This document shows positions 29,970 to 38,554 of a stretch of 64,000 nt of DNA, piece by piece. The translations under genes and the position numbers were made by a program. How positions within the stretch are numbered: position 1 is the stretch's first letter; every line of letters starts with the position of its first letter. This DNA is from Klebsiella africana. GTDB taxonomy: Bacteria > Pseudomonadota > Gammaproteobacteria > Enterobacterales > Enterobacteriaceae. The stretch covers positions 4,092,001 to 4,156,000 of the forward strand of contig NZ_CP084874.1 of NCBI RefSeq assembly GCF_020526085.1. The letters run 5' to 3'. The notes under the pieces are model-generated. The model was given only the letters and a program-made list of their open reading frames with translations, ran no database searches and was not told the DNA's origin.

Positions 29970-30340
29970 ATAGTTTTTAACCTCATAGTCCTTGAAGTAA
30001 TCATTTTTTACAACTTCACTGCTTGCCAGGCCTACAAAGTTTACTGGCGTATTCGATTCCTTTAATAAACCGCCATAAAATGAAACACGCGTTACTTATC
30101 AATATTTGATAAACGAGATTTAATTATTTTTTGCTTGGAGTTGAATTTAAGTTTTTTCCTATGGAGTGTCAACATGCGGACAGGCGATGGATTTCGCATC
30201 TGGGTCAATATTTACAAAAACTGAAAATATCGTATTTTTGAGAAGGGGAAAAAGACATTTATTTTCATAAGGTTATTAACAATATAACCCTCGATTCTTA
30301 TTTGGATTTTATATTGTCCAGGATCTTCACCCTCATATCT

Positions 30341-30354
30341 TAGGAATATTCTTA
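30341..30354 (-). promoter_or_regulatory. RcsAB box upstream of ecpR
   Basis: The minus strand reads TAAGAATATTCCTA, an exact copy of the RcsA-RcsB consensus (TAAGRATATTCYTA). It lies about 370 bp upstream of the ecpR ATG, in the AT-rich leader. RcsB control of the ecp/mat operon is described in E. coli, and in Klebsiella RcsAB also controls capsule. Confidence 0.8.
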
Positions 30355-30688
30355 ATGGCACTCATAAAGGAGTTATCGAATAAACCATAAATAACAAAAA
30401 AGAAAGAATATAAAACCAAAAAAACTCAATAACCAGGATGATTCACTAACATATAAGACGCATGAATAGATTAACGTGCCGCACAAAATAGTTATATATA
30501 TGTTAATCCTGTCCAATGTTGAATGCTAAACAAAGGCAGACGCATTATCTATTCGATAAAACAGACCCGAATAACAAGATTAAGCGAAGATTGCTGATGG
30601 CGTTCTGCAGCTCTGCCCCAGCGCCATCCGAAAGCATAGCCGCTTTTCCGCGCTTCGCCAGTGGGCAGCGGCTGTCGCTCTTTCGCGC

Positions 30689-30706
30689 CTGTTCACGGTT
30701 TGTTCG
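30689..30706 (+). promoter_or_regulatory. Candidate degenerate Pho box before the phosphonate-type operon
   Basis: CTGTTCA-CGGT-TTGTTCG shows two 7-mers at the 11-bp period of a PhoB box (CTGTCAT-N4-CTGTCAT), but each matches only partly. It is 52 bp upstream of the first start codon. Position is suggestive, sequence support weak. Confidence 0.25.
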
Positions 30707-30757
30707 CAATACCGTCATCGAATTTTCATATAAAGACCTATTAATAGTGGCCAGTTA

Positions 30758-31621
30758 ATGACGAACCTGGACACTCTTATGAACAGCTCTCTTGCCGCAG
30801 TGGCCGAAACTGATTTTCAGGCGTTCACTGATCTCAATGTCGGCCGGCAGCGGAAGGTCTTAAGCGTGCGCAACCTGACTAAAGCCTATCATGCTCAGCA
30901 CAAGGTGCTGGACGGCATCAGCTTTGACCTGCACGCCGGCGAAATGGTCGGGGTCATTGGCCGCTCCGGCGCCGGTAAATCGACGCTCCTGCATGTCCTG
31001 AATGGTACGCACAGCGCCAGCGGCGGCGAAATTCTTAGCTATCCGGAAGTCGGTTTGCCACACGATGTCTCACAGCTGAAGGGCCGCGCGCTCAATGCCT
31101 GGCGCAGTCAGTGCGGGATGATTTTTCAGGACTTCTGTCTGGTGCCGCGCCTCGACGTGCTCACCAACGTCCTGCTTGGCCGCCTGAGCCAGACTTCAAC
31201 CCTGAAATCGCTGTTGAAAATCTTTCCTGAAGCCGACCGGGCGCGCGCCATTGCGCTGCTCGAGTGGATGAACATGTTGCCGCACGCGCTACAGCGGGCG
31301 GAAAACCTCTCCGGCGGGCAGATGCAGCGGGTAGCAATTTGCCGGGCGCTGATGCAAAACCCCGGGATTTTGCTGGCCGACGAACCTGTCGCCTCGCTGG
31401 ATCCGAAAAACACCCAGCGCATCATGGATGTGCTGCGCGAGATTAGCGAGCAGGGCATCAGCGTGATGGTAAACCTGCATTCGGTAGAGCTGGTGAAGAG
31501 CTACTGCACCCGGGTTATCGGCGTCGCCAGCGGCCAGCTTATTTTTGACGATCATCCCTCCCGGCTAACGCAGGATGTGCTGCAGCAGCTGTACGGCGAT
31601 GAAGTTAGCCAATTGCATTAA
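30758..31621 (+). CDS. Phosphonate-type ABC transporter ATP-binding protein (PhnC-like)
   Basis: A 287-aa ATPase. Walker A ([16 protein letters not shown]) is near residue 70, the Q-loop [18 protein letters not shown] is typical of PhnC, the signature is [15 protein letters not shown], and Walker B is [15 protein letters not shown]. The first ATG gives an N-terminal extension of about 35 residues; ATG 30779 is the alternative. It is first in a four-gene cluster with a binding protein and two permeases. No C-P lyase gene (phnG-M) is present nearby. Confidence 0.9.
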   Translation: MTNLDTLMNSSLAAVAETDFQAFTDLNVGRQRKVLSVRNLTKAYHAQHKVLDGISFDLHAGEMVGVIGRSGAGKSTLLHVLNGTHSASGGEILSYPEVGLPHDVSQLKGRALNAWRSQCGMIFQDFCLVPRLDVLTNVLLGRLSQTSTLKSLLKIFPEADRARAIALLEWMNMLPHALQRAENLSGGQMQRVAICRALMQNPGILLADEPVASLDPKNTQRIMDVLREISEQGISVMVNLHSVELVKSYCTRVIGVASGQLIFDDHPSRLTQDVLQQLYGDEVSQLH

Positions 31622-31643
31622 TTTCACTCACACGGGCAACATA

Positions 31644-32582
31644 ATGAAAAAATATATAACTGGCGCAGTTCGTTTATCCGCAGTGGTCGCGGGCATGATG
31701 ATGGCATGGCAGGCGGCGGCAGCGCAGCCGAAAGAGCTCAATCTGGGCATTCTCGGCGGCCAGAACGCTACCCAGCAAATCGGCGATAACCAGTGCGTAA
31801 AGGCCTTCCTCGATAAAGAACTGAACGTGGATACCAAACTGCGCAACTCTTCCGACTATTCCGGGGTGATCCAGGGTCTGCTGGGAGGCAAAGTCGACGT
31901 GGTGCTAAGCATGTCCCCCTCCTCTTACGCTTCGGTTTATATCAATAACCCGAAAGCCGTGGATATCGTCGGCATCGCCGTGGACGACAAAGATCAGTCT
32001 CGAGGCTATCACTCCGTTGTGATCGTCAAAGCCGACTCCCCGTACAAAACGCTGGATGATTTAAAAGGGAAAGCCTTCGGCTTCGCCGATCCAGATTCCA
32101 CTTCCGGGTATTTGATCCCTAACCATGCGTTTAAAGAAAAATTCGGCGGTAACGCCGACAACAAATACAACAACACCTTCTCCAGCGTTACCTTCTCCGG
32201 CGGCCACGAGCAGGACATCCTCGGCGTGCTGAACGGCCAGTTCGCCGGCGCGGTCACGTGGGCCTCGATGGTCGGCGATTACAACACCGGCTACACCACC
32301 GGCGCGTTCAACCGTCTGATTCGCATGGATCATCCGGATCTGATGAAACAGATCCGCATTATCTGGCAATCGCCGCTGATCCCGAACGGCCCGATCCTGG
32401 TGAGCAATGCGCTGCCGGCAGACTTTAAGGCGAAGGTCGTGGCGGCAGTGAAAAAACTCGACACCGAGGATCACGCCTGCTTTATCAAAGCGATGGGCGG
32501 TACCCAGCACATCGGCCCGGGCAGCGTGGCTGACTTTCAGCAGATTATCGATATGAAACGCGAGCTGGTGAGCGCGCGTTAA
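31644..32582 (+). CDS. Phosphonate-type ABC transporter substrate-binding protein (PhnD-like)
   Basis: A 312-aa periplasmic protein of the PhnD/PtxB family. ATG 31644 is chosen because it opens the signal peptide (MKKYITGAVRLSAVVAGMMM, cleavage after QAAAA); an in-frame ATG further upstream lies in the end of the ATPase gene. Family marks are LNLGILGGQNATQQIGDN, DVVLSMSPSSYASVY and GFADPDSTSGYLIPNHAF. The ligand is probably a phosphonate or related phosphorus oxyanion. Confidence 0.9.
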   Translation: MKKYITGAVRLSAVVAGMMMAWQAAAAQPKELNLGILGGQNATQQIGDNQCVKAFLDKELNVDTKLRNSSDYSGVIQGLLGGKVDVVLSMSPSSYASVYINNPKAVDIVGIAVDDKDQSRGYHSVVIVKADSPYKTLDDLKGKAFGFADPDSTSGYLIPNHAFKEKFGGNADNKYNNTFSSVTFSGGHEQDILGVLNGQFAGAVTWASMVGDYNTGYTTGAFNRLIRMDHPDLMKQIRIIWQSPLIPNGPILVSNALPADFKAKVVAAVKKLDTEDHACFIKAMGGTQHIGPGSVADFQQIIDMKRELVSAR

Positions 32583-32649
32583 TTCTGCCTCAACGCCGCC
32601 TGCTTGCCGCCAGGGTAAGCGGCGGCGCTACGTTGAAGATCCCCGACGC

Positions 32650-33522
32650 ATGAAGACGACCCACACCGAATTTGAACGCTATTACCAGCAGGTACGCTCG
32701 CGGCAAAAGCGCGATACCGTCTGCTGGTCGCTACTCCTGCTGGCGCTCTATTTTGCCGCCGGCAGCGCTGCGGAATTTAATCTGCTGACCATCTGGCACT
32801 CGCTGCCCCACTTCTTTGACTATATGGCAGAGACCATTCCGCCCCTGAGTGTCGGTAACCTGTTCGCCGATGTGCAGACCAAAGGGTCGCTGGCCTGGTG
32901 GGGATATCGCCTGCCGATCCAGCTGCCGCTGATCTGGGAAACCCTGCAGCTGGCGCTGGCCTCAACGCTGGTGGCGGTCGCCATTGCCACGGTTTTCGCG
33001 TTTCTTGCCGCCAATAACGCCTGGTCCCCGGCGCCGGTGCGCTTTGCTATTCGCGTGCTGGTAGCCTTTTTGCGCACCATGCCCGAGCTGGCGTGGGCGG
33101 TGATCTTTGTCATGGCGTTCGGCATCGGCGCGATCCCGGGCTTTCTGGCGCTGATGCTGCACACCGTCGGCAGCCTGACCAAACTGTTCTACGAGGCGGT
33201 GGAAAGCGCACAAGACAAACCTGTACGCGGCCTGGCGGCCTGCGGCGCGTCGCCGCTGCAGAAAATCCGCTTCGCCCTGTGGCCGCAGGTGAAACCGCTA
33301 TTTCTCTCCTACGGCTTTATGCGGCTTGAAATCAACTTCCGTTCGTCGACGATTCTCGGACTGGTGGGCGCGGGCGGCATCGGTCAGGAGCTGATGACCA
33401 ACATCAAACTCGATCGCTACGATCAGGTGAGCATCACCCTGCTGCTGATCATTCTGGTGGTGTCGGCGCTGGACATGCTGTCCGGTCGTCTGCGCCTGTG
33501 GGTACTGGAGGGAAAAAAATGA
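32650..33522 (+). CDS. Phosphonate-type ABC transporter permease (PhnE-like, first)
   Basis: A 290-aa permease with about six hydrophobic segments. Typical motifs are LRTMPELAWAVIFVMAFGIGAIPG and the coupling loop VRGLAACGASPLQKIRFALWPQVKP; TILGLVGAGGIGQELM near the end is the PhnE signature. It overlaps the second permease by 25 bp. Confidence 0.92.
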   Translation: MKTTHTEFERYYQQVRSRQKRDTVCWSLLLLALYFAAGSAAEFNLLTIWHSLPHFFDYMAETIPPLSVGNLFADVQTKGSLAWWGYRLPIQLPLIWETLQLALASTLVAVAIATVFAFLAANNAWSPAPVRFAIRVLVAFLRTMPELAWAVIFVMAFGIGAIPGFLALMLHTVGSLTKLFYEAVESAQDKPVRGLAACGASPLQKIRFALWPQVKPLFLSYGFMRLEINFRSSTILGLVGAGGIGQELMTNIKLDRYDQVSITLLLIILVVSALDMLSGRLRLWVLEGKK

Positions 33523-34403
33523 GCATCTGGCACATGCAACCGGATATCGCCGCCAGCCGGCGGCAGCATAAGCAGCTCTACCTGGTCCAGGGGCGCTACC
33601 TGCGCTACGTCGGGCTGGTGGCGCTGGCCTGCGTGCTCTATTACGTTTGGTTTTTTCTGCAGTTCGGCATCAGCGGCGAACAGCTGACCACCGGCCTGCA
33701 GCAGATTGGCCGCTACCTGGCGCGGATGTTCGTCTGGCACGACTTCTGGAACTGGCCGTTCGGCTATTACTTCACGCAAATCGGCATCACCCTGGCTATC
33801 GTCTTCGCCGGGACGCTGACCGCCACGGTGCTGGCGCTGCTGCTCTCCTTCTTTGCTGCCCGCAACATCATGCGCGGCATGCTGCTGGGGACCCTTGCCC
33901 TGCTGATGCGCCGCCTGTTTGATGTGCTGCGCGGGATCGATATGGCTATCTGGGGGTTGATTTTCGTGCGCGCGGTAGGCCTCGGGCCGCTGGCCGGGGT
34001 GCTGGCGATCATCATGCAGGACACCGGTCTGCTGGGACGGCTGTACGCAGAAGGACACGAAGCCGTGGACCGTTCCCCCGGGCGCGGGCTGACCGCCGTG
34101 GGCGCGAACGGCCTGCAAAAGCATCGCTTTGGCATTTTTACCCAGTCGTTCCCGACCTTTCTCGCGCTTAGCCTGTATCAGATTGAATCCAACACCCGCT
34201 CCGCGGCGGTGCTGGGCTTCGTCGGCGCCGGCGGTATTGGGCTTATCTATGCCGAGAATATGCGCCTGTGGAACTGGGATGTGGTGATGTTTATCACCCT
34301 GCTGCTGGTGGCGGTGGTGATGATCATGGACACCCTTTCCGCCTGGCTGCGCCGTCGTTATATCGGCGGCACCGCGGTGCCGCTGTATCAGGGCGGACGC
34401 TAG
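33498..34403 (+). CDS. Phosphonate-type ABC transporter permease (PhnE-like, second)
   Basis: A 301-aa permease. DVLRGIDMAIWGLIFVRAVGLGPLAGVLA and SAAVLGFVGAGGIGLIYAENM parallel the first permease, so the transporter has a heterodimeric membrane domain. It is the last gene of the cluster and is followed directly by the 112-bp REP array. Confidence 0.92.
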   Translation: MGTGGKKMSIWHMQPDIAASRRQHKQLYLVQGRYLRYVGLVALACVLYYVWFFLQFGISGEQLTTGLQQIGRYLARMFVWHDFWNWPFGYYFTQIGITLAIVFAGTLTATVLALLLSFFAARNIMRGMLLGTLALLMRRLFDVLRGIDMAIWGLIFVRAVGLGPLAGVLAIIMQDTGLLGRLYAEGHEAVDRSPGRGLTAVGANGLQKHRFGIFTQSFPTFLALSLYQIESNTRSAAVLGFVGAGGIGLIYAENMRLWNWDVVMFITLLLVAVVMIMDTLSAWLRRRYIGGTAVPLYQGGR

Positions 34404-34597
34404 CGCGCCTTTGTGCCGGATGGCGGCTGCGCCTTACCCGGCCTACTTGTCCGGCTCCGACTGTCTGTAGGCCCGGCAAGCAACTGCGCCGCCGGGCGAT
34501 GGCATCAGGCACGGAGCTGCTTTTATGCCGGGTGGCGGCTGCGCCTTACCCGGCCTACTTGTCCGGCTCCGACTGTCTGTAGGCCCGGCAAGCAACT
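34404..34597. repeat. 112-bp REP array, part left of the IS element
   Basis: One partial and one full unit: TGCCGGATGGCGGCTGCGCC, ..CTTACCCGGCCTACTTGTCC.., ..GTCTGTAGGCCCGGCAAGCA.., ..CTGCGCCGCCGGGCGATGGC... Each unit pairs oppositely oriented REP palindromes. The array is continuous with the part right of the IS: the left flank ends AGCAACT and the right flank starts ACTGCGCC, so the IS interrupted a unit. Confidence 0.9.
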
Positions 34598-34646
34598 TGG
34601 ACTGCACCCCAAAAGTTGGACACCCAACTGAGTAAGGTGCAGTTTT

Positions 34647-35168
34647 ATGGCTAAACCAAAGTATTCCCCTGAAACAAAACTGGCTGTGGTTAATCATTAT
34701 TTGTCCGGTAAAGACGGAGAACAGAGCACAGCCGACCTTTTTGGTATTGAAAGAACATCTGTCCGTCGCTGGGTCAGGGCATGGCAGTTCCACGGTGCAG
34801 AAGGCCTGACTGCAAAAAATAATCATTATTCCGATGAATTTAAACTCGTGGTCGTCCGGGCGGTTATCAGTGACCGCCTGACGATGCGTGAAGCGGCTGC
34901 CCGGTTTAATCTCTCCGCAGAAATACTTGTCCGGCGCTGGCTCGACGTGTACAACGATGCCGGAGCGGAAGGTCTTTTAAACATGCAATGCGGACGGCCC
35001 GGAAAAATGACAAAGCCAAAAAATATCCCACCACTGACAGATAAAGAGCTGGAAAAACTCTCCCCCGAAGAGCTCAGGGCCGAACTGCGTTATCTGCGGG
35101 CAGAGAATGCCTATCTAAAAAAGTTGAAAGCCTTGGTTCAGAGCGAAAAAAATGGCAAAAAGCCCTGA
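34647..35168 (+). CDS. IS150-group transposase subunit OrfA
   Basis: A 173-aa DNA-binding subunit. It has two helix-turn-helix regions, around TADLFGIERTSVRRWVRAWQ and EAAARFNLSAEILVRRWLDV. A leucine-rich coiled coil (about 135-165, ELEKLSPEELRAELRYLRAENA) is used for multimerisation. The last codons overlap an A7 run where a -1 slip joins it to the catalytic frame. Confidence 0.93.
   Translation: MAKPKYSPETKLAVVNHYLSGKDGEQSTADLFGIERTSVRRWVRAWQFHGAEGLTAKNNHYSDEFKLVVVRAVISDRLTMREAAARFNLSAEILVRRWLDVYNDAGAEGLLNMQCGRPGKMTKPKNIPPLTDKELEKLSPEELRAELRYLRAENAYLKKLKALVQSEKNGKKP
35146..35152 (+). other. A7 slippery sequence for programmed -1 frameshift
   Basis: Seven adenines in GAGCGAAAAAAATGGC. In the OrfA frame the codons read GAA AAA AAT; a -1 slip gives AAA AAA TGG and continues as WQKALIISELRHEH into OrfB. 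This is the usual way IS3-family elements make the OrfAB transposase. Confidence 0.8.
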
Positions 35169-35224
35169 TAATCAGTGAACTAAGGCATGAACACGCTCTG
35201 CGGGACCTTCTGCGGGCGGCCGGT

Positions 35225-36010
35225 ATGTCCCGTAGTACGTGGTATTACAATATGAATGCACTGAAGCAAGGGGACAGGTATGCGGGTCTTAAAGAGAACA
35301 TCAGGAAGATATACCACTATCACAAAGGTCGTTATGGCTACCGCAGGATCACGCTCGCACTGAGAAAACAGGGGCTGCGGATAAACCATAAAACAGTGCA
35401 GCGGCTGATGGCCGAACTGTCACTCCGGTCTGTGATAAGGGCTAAAAAATATCGTGCCTGGAAAGGGAGAACGGGCGAGGCCGCGCCCAATATCCTGAGC
35501 CGGAACTTCGGTGCGTCAAAAGCCAACGAAAAATGGGTAACAGATGTGACAGAGTTCCCGGTACAGGGAAAAAAGCTTTACCTGTCGTCAGTTCTCGATC
35601 TGTTTAACCGGGAGGTTATCGCCTACAGCCTGTCGGAAAGGCCGGTGATGGAGATGGTGAATACGATGCTGGACGGTGCGTTCCCGAAGCTCAGACCGGG
35701 AGATGCTCCGCTGCTGCACTCGGATCAGGGCTGGCATTACAGGATGAGGAGCTATCAGGAACGTTTAAAGGCGCATGGGATGACGCAGAGTATGTCGCGT
35801 AAAGGAAACTGCCTGGATAATGCAGTGATGGAAAACTTCTTCGGGACCCTGAAATCGGAGTGTTTTTATCTGAGGGAGTTCAGGAGTGTCAGTGCGCTAA
35901 GAAAAGCCGTAGAGGACTATATCCATTACTACAACAACGAGCGGATAAGCCTGAAATTAAAAGGCCTGAGTCCGGTAGAGTACCGAACCCAGGCTCTGAA
36001 AGCCGCTTAA
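35225..36010 (+). CDS. IS150-group transposase catalytic part OrfB (rve integrase core)
   Basis: 261 aa from the first internal ATG; the frame itself is open upstream to the A7 slip site, so the working product is the OrfAB fusion of about 455 aa. The DDE residues are present: D in KWVTDVTEF, D in LLHSDQGWHY, and E in NCLDNAVMENFFGTLKSE. The HTH_21-type region YGYRRITLALRKQGLRINHKTV precedes the catalytic core. No internal stop or frameshift is seen. Confidence 0.93.
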   Translation: MSRSTWYYNMNALKQGDRYAGLKENIRKIYHYHKGRYGYRRITLALRKQGLRINHKTVQRLMAELSLRSVIRAKKYRAWKGRTGEAAPNILSRNFGASKANEKWVTDVTEFPVQGKKLYLSSVLDLFNREVIAYSLSERPVMEMVNTMLDGAFPKLRPGDAPLLHSDQGWHYRMRSYQERLKAHGMTQSMSRKGNCLDNAVMENFFGTLKSECFYLREFRSVSALRKAVEDYIHYYNNERISLKLKGLSPVEYRTQALKAA

Positions 36011-36042
36011 TATGAACCATCCAACTTTATGGGGTCAGTCCA

Positions 36043-36470
36043 ACTGCGCCGCCGGGCGATGCCATCAGGCACGGAGCTGCGTTTATGCCGGGTGGCGGCT
36101 GCGCCTTACCCGGCCTACTTGTCCGGCTCCGACTGTCTGTAGGCCCGGCAAGCAACTGCGCCGCCGGGCGATGCCATCAGGCACGGAGCTGCGTTTATGC
36201 CGGGTGGCGGCTGCGCCTTACCCGGCCTACTTGTCCGGCTCCGACTGTCTGTAGGCCCGGCAAGCAACTGCGCCGCCGGGCGATGCCATCAGGCACGGAG
36301 CTGCGTTTATGCCGGGTGGCGGCTGCGCCTTACCCGGCCTACTTGTCCGGCTCCGACTGTCTGTAGGCCCGGCAAGCAACTTGGACTGCGCCGCCGGGCG
36401 ATGGCATCAGGCACGGAGCTGCTTTTATGCCGGGTGGCGGCTGGCGCCTTACCCGGCCTACAGGGCTTAT
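36043..36470. repeat. 112-bp REP array, part right of the IS element
   Basis: Units recur with a 112-bp period (GTTTATGCCGGGTGGCGGCT at 36082, 36194 and 36306). The first three share ATGCC and GCGTTT variants; the last, after 36388, has ATGGC and GCTTTT, as in the unit left of the IS. The last unit carries six extra bases at its junction (36382-36387), discussed as an excision scar. The array fills the space before the HAD hydrolase gene. Confidence 0.9.
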
Positions 36471-36513
36471 CCGGCCAGGAACGACTGAACCCGCAGAAAA
36501 TTTATCCGCTCCG

Positions 36514-37179
36514 CTATTCCAGCCGCCAGCTCAGCACCGGCCAGCCGTATCCGGCACCCGCCGCCTGCAGCTGCGGACAGGGATTGACCAGCCGCACGCG
36601 ATCCGCATGCAGGCACAGCGGCAGATCGTTAATGGAATCGGTATAGAACGTCACCTCGCCGTCATACTGCGGATGCGCCTCGCGCCACTGCGCCAGACGC
36701 GCCACCTTCCCCTGCTGATAGCTGGGGATCCCGGCAATGACCCCGCTGTAGCCGCCGTCGACCATCGCCACGTCAATGCCCAGCGCCTGATCGATCTCCA
36801 GCGCGGCGGCCACCGCCTGCACCAGCAGGCTAACCGAGGCGGAGATAATCAGCATCTGCTCCCCCTCGGCCTGCAGACGACGGATAAGTTCCCACGCCTG
36901 CGGATAGACCCGGGGCAGGATCGCCTCGCGCACGCAGCGGGCCACCAGCGCATCAACATCCGATTTCGGTATTCCGGCCAGCGGCGCCTGGATCAGGGCC
37001 ACATAATCGACGATATTCATTTCCCCCCGGTCATAATCCGCCATCAGCCGCGCCTCGCGGGCAAGATACCCCTTCTGCGTCGCCAGCCCTTCACGAACCA
37101 TAAACTGGCTCCAGACCGTACTACTATCGCCCTGTATCAGGGTGTTATCGAGATCGAAAATCGTCAGCGAGTTGCCCAT
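36514..37179 (-). CDS. HAD-IB family phosphatase
   Basis: A 221-aa hydrolase. The nucleophile motif is FDLDNTLIQGDSS (D9, D11 from the chosen start), motif II is LIISAS, and the distal motifs are QQGKVARL and YTDSINDLPL. The start MGNSLTIFDLD at 37179 has an AAGGGA ribosome site; an in-frame ATG seven codons earlier is less likely. Subfamily IB members include phosphoserine phosphatase-like and HisN-like histidinol phosphatases; the substrate cannot be assigned. Confidence 0.85.
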   Translation of the reverse strand: MGNSLTIFDLDNTLIQGDSSTVWSQFMVREGLATQKGYLAREARLMADYDRGEMNIVDYVALIQAPLAGIPKSDVDALVARCVREAILPRVYPQAWELIRRLQAEGEQMLIISASVSLLVQAVAAALEIDQALGIDVAMVDGGYSGVIAGIPSYQQGKVARLAQWREAHPQYDGEVTFYTDSINDLPLCLHADRVRLVNPCPQLQAAGAGYGWPVLSWRLE

Positions 37180-37273
37180 GTGCTTTCCCTTGTTGATCAA
37201 AATAAGCGGCCGGGATCATGCGTAAAAAAGATGACAGGAGAATGAACCGGACGCCGCAGCGCCCGGCTCGCCA

Positions 37274-38143
37274 TCAGCCGGCGCGCACCTTCGCGGTGCG
37301 GAACACCAGCACGATCCCGCCGATGATCGCCACCATACCGACCATCGCCGCCGCCGACAGCCGGTTGCCCAGCAGCAGATAATCCAGCAGGACCGTGATC
37401 GCTGGCACCAGATAAAAGAGGCTGGTGACATTGACAATATTTCCCGCGCTCAGCAGACGGTACAGCAGCAACTGGGCGACCACCGAGATCAACAGTCCGA
37501 GAAACAGCACCGGAATAATCAACCCGGCGTTAACGGTAAACTGGAAGCCGCTGACCGGGGCAATCAGCAGGCACAGCCCAAGACTGACAGCGTACTGCAG
37601 CGGCAGGACATCCGCTGGCGCCTGACGGCTGCGCTTTTGCCACAGCGCGCCAAAGGTCATCAGCAGCAGCGCCGCCAGCGCAAACAGGATCCCCACCATC
37701 GCCATCGGCGAGGCCGCCAGGCTGCGCCACACCAACAGAACCAGCCCCGCCAGGGCAAGCAGCAGTCCTGTCAGCCGCCGCCCCTGCAGGCGACGCTCCA
37801 CCACGCAAAGCGTAAGGATGGGCTGGATCCCCATGATGGTGGCGATAAGTCCCGGCGTCACACCGTTAGCCATCGCCTCGAAATAACAGACCGAATAGCC
37901 GCCAATCAGCATCAGACCGGTAGCCGCTGTCTGCAGGCGGGTACCCGGCGCGGGCAGCCAGCGCCGACGGACGATGGCCAGCGGCGCCAGCGCAGCCAGG
38001 GCAACCAGAAAACGAAAGACCAGCAGCGCCATCGGCGAAGCGTTGTCCAGTCCCCAGCGAGTGAAGATGGCCGCACTGCCCCACAGCAGCACAAAAAGGG
38101 CCGTTGTCGCCTGCGAGGCGAGCAGAGAATAGCGAACGTGCAT
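37274..38143 (-). CDS. DMT-superfamily transporter (EamA domains)
   Basis: About 289 aa from MHVRYSLL; an in-frame ATG eight codons upstream is the alternative start. There are about ten hydrophobic segments in two EamA repeats (LLWGSAAIFTRWGLDNASPM; IVNVTSLFYLVPAITVLLDY). Members export or import small metabolites such as amino acids or bases; the substrate is not predictable. It is 94 bp upstream of the HAD gene on the same strand. Confidence 0.85.
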   Translation of the reverse strand: MHVRYSLLASQATTALFVLLWGSAAIFTRWGLDNASPMALLVFRFLVALAALAPLAIVRRRWLPAPGTRLQTAATGLMLIGGYSVCYFEAMANGVTPGLIATIMGIQPILTLCVVERRLQGRRLTGLLLALAGLVLLVWRSLAASPMAMVGILFALAALLLMTFGALWQKRSRQAPADVLPLQYAVSLGLCLLIAPVSGFQFTVNAGLIIPVLFLGLLISVVAQLLLYRLLSAGNIVNVTSLFYLVPAITVLLDYLLLGNRLSAAAMVGMVAIIGGIVLVFRTAKVRAG

Positions 38144-38167
38144 AGCATGCTCCAGAACGTCAAACAC

Positions 38168-38554
38168 AAGGTATCAAGCGTCATACCGGCAGGTAAGCGC
38201 CTGCTAAAGACGGCGTTAAGCGCCGAAAACAACCCGGTCTGGAGGGGGAGGCGGTGGGCAGAGCGTGGTGAAGCAATGATGAGGCGCAGACGTCATCCAC
38301 CCCGCGTCAAAAGCGGCGCCGGGCAAAGTCTCGCTAGAGATGGCGTAATGCGTCATGGAGTGCCTCGTGAAATGTTCTATCAGAATCCTGGCACAGGCCG
38401 TTCGGAAGTGACAACTGCCTTTTATGGGTGATCCCTCTCCGGGTTGTTTATTTTTAATCGTAAATAAACGTAAAGGCGGCCTCGGCTTATTCAGCCGTGG
38501 TTTTTAATCAGCTATAAAACAAAGCAGTCTGCTTGCTACTTCGAAAATAACGAT
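38168..38554. other. 387-bp intergenic region before the NlpC/P60 gene
   Basis: It separates the divergent DMT transporter and lipoprotein genes. A palindrome GTTTATTT-TTAATCG-TAAATAAAC lies near 38448-38469, followed by a hairpin-like CGGCTTATTCAGCCG. I see no gene and no clear -35/-10 pair. Confidence 0.45.

Larger units (their letters stand above)
29970..30757. other. AT-rich intergenic control region between ecpR and the phosphonate operon
   Basis: This 788-bp divergent promoter region is much more AT-rich than the flanks between 29970 and 30520, consistent with H-NS and IHF control of ecp. It holds a perfect RcsAB box (listed separately). TTCCT pentamers on the plus strand lie at 30057-30061 and 30156-30160; pentamers of this type have been reported as EcpR targets. 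The GC-rich right part (30590-30720) contains no convincing gene. The 80-codon frame at 30516-30758 has no recognisable start or composition. Confidence 0.6.
34598..36042 (+). mobile_element. Complete IS3-family element, IS150 group (1445 bp)
   Basis: The ends are imperfect inverted repeats: left TGGACTGCACCCCAAAAGTT and right, read inward, TGGACTGACCCCATAAAGTT. The flanking host bases are ACT on both sides, a 3-bp target duplication typical of IS3-family insertions. It carries two overlapping frames with an A7 slippery site and an intact DDE domain, so it looks transposition-competent. The insertion is inside a REP unit, a common IS target. Confidence 0.93.

Noticed and set aside
30516..30758. 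80-aa frame before the phosphonate-type operon
   Set aside because: No ribosome site, no recognisable family, and composition like non-coding leader sequence.
36043..36470. Possible CRISPR array
   Set aside because: The whole 112-bp unit repeats with no variable spacers, the units contain REP palindromes, and no cas genes are near.
36012..36646. Repeated 80-149 aa open frames in the 112-bp array
   Set aside because: They are translations of REP units, identical by repetition and not by protein conservation.
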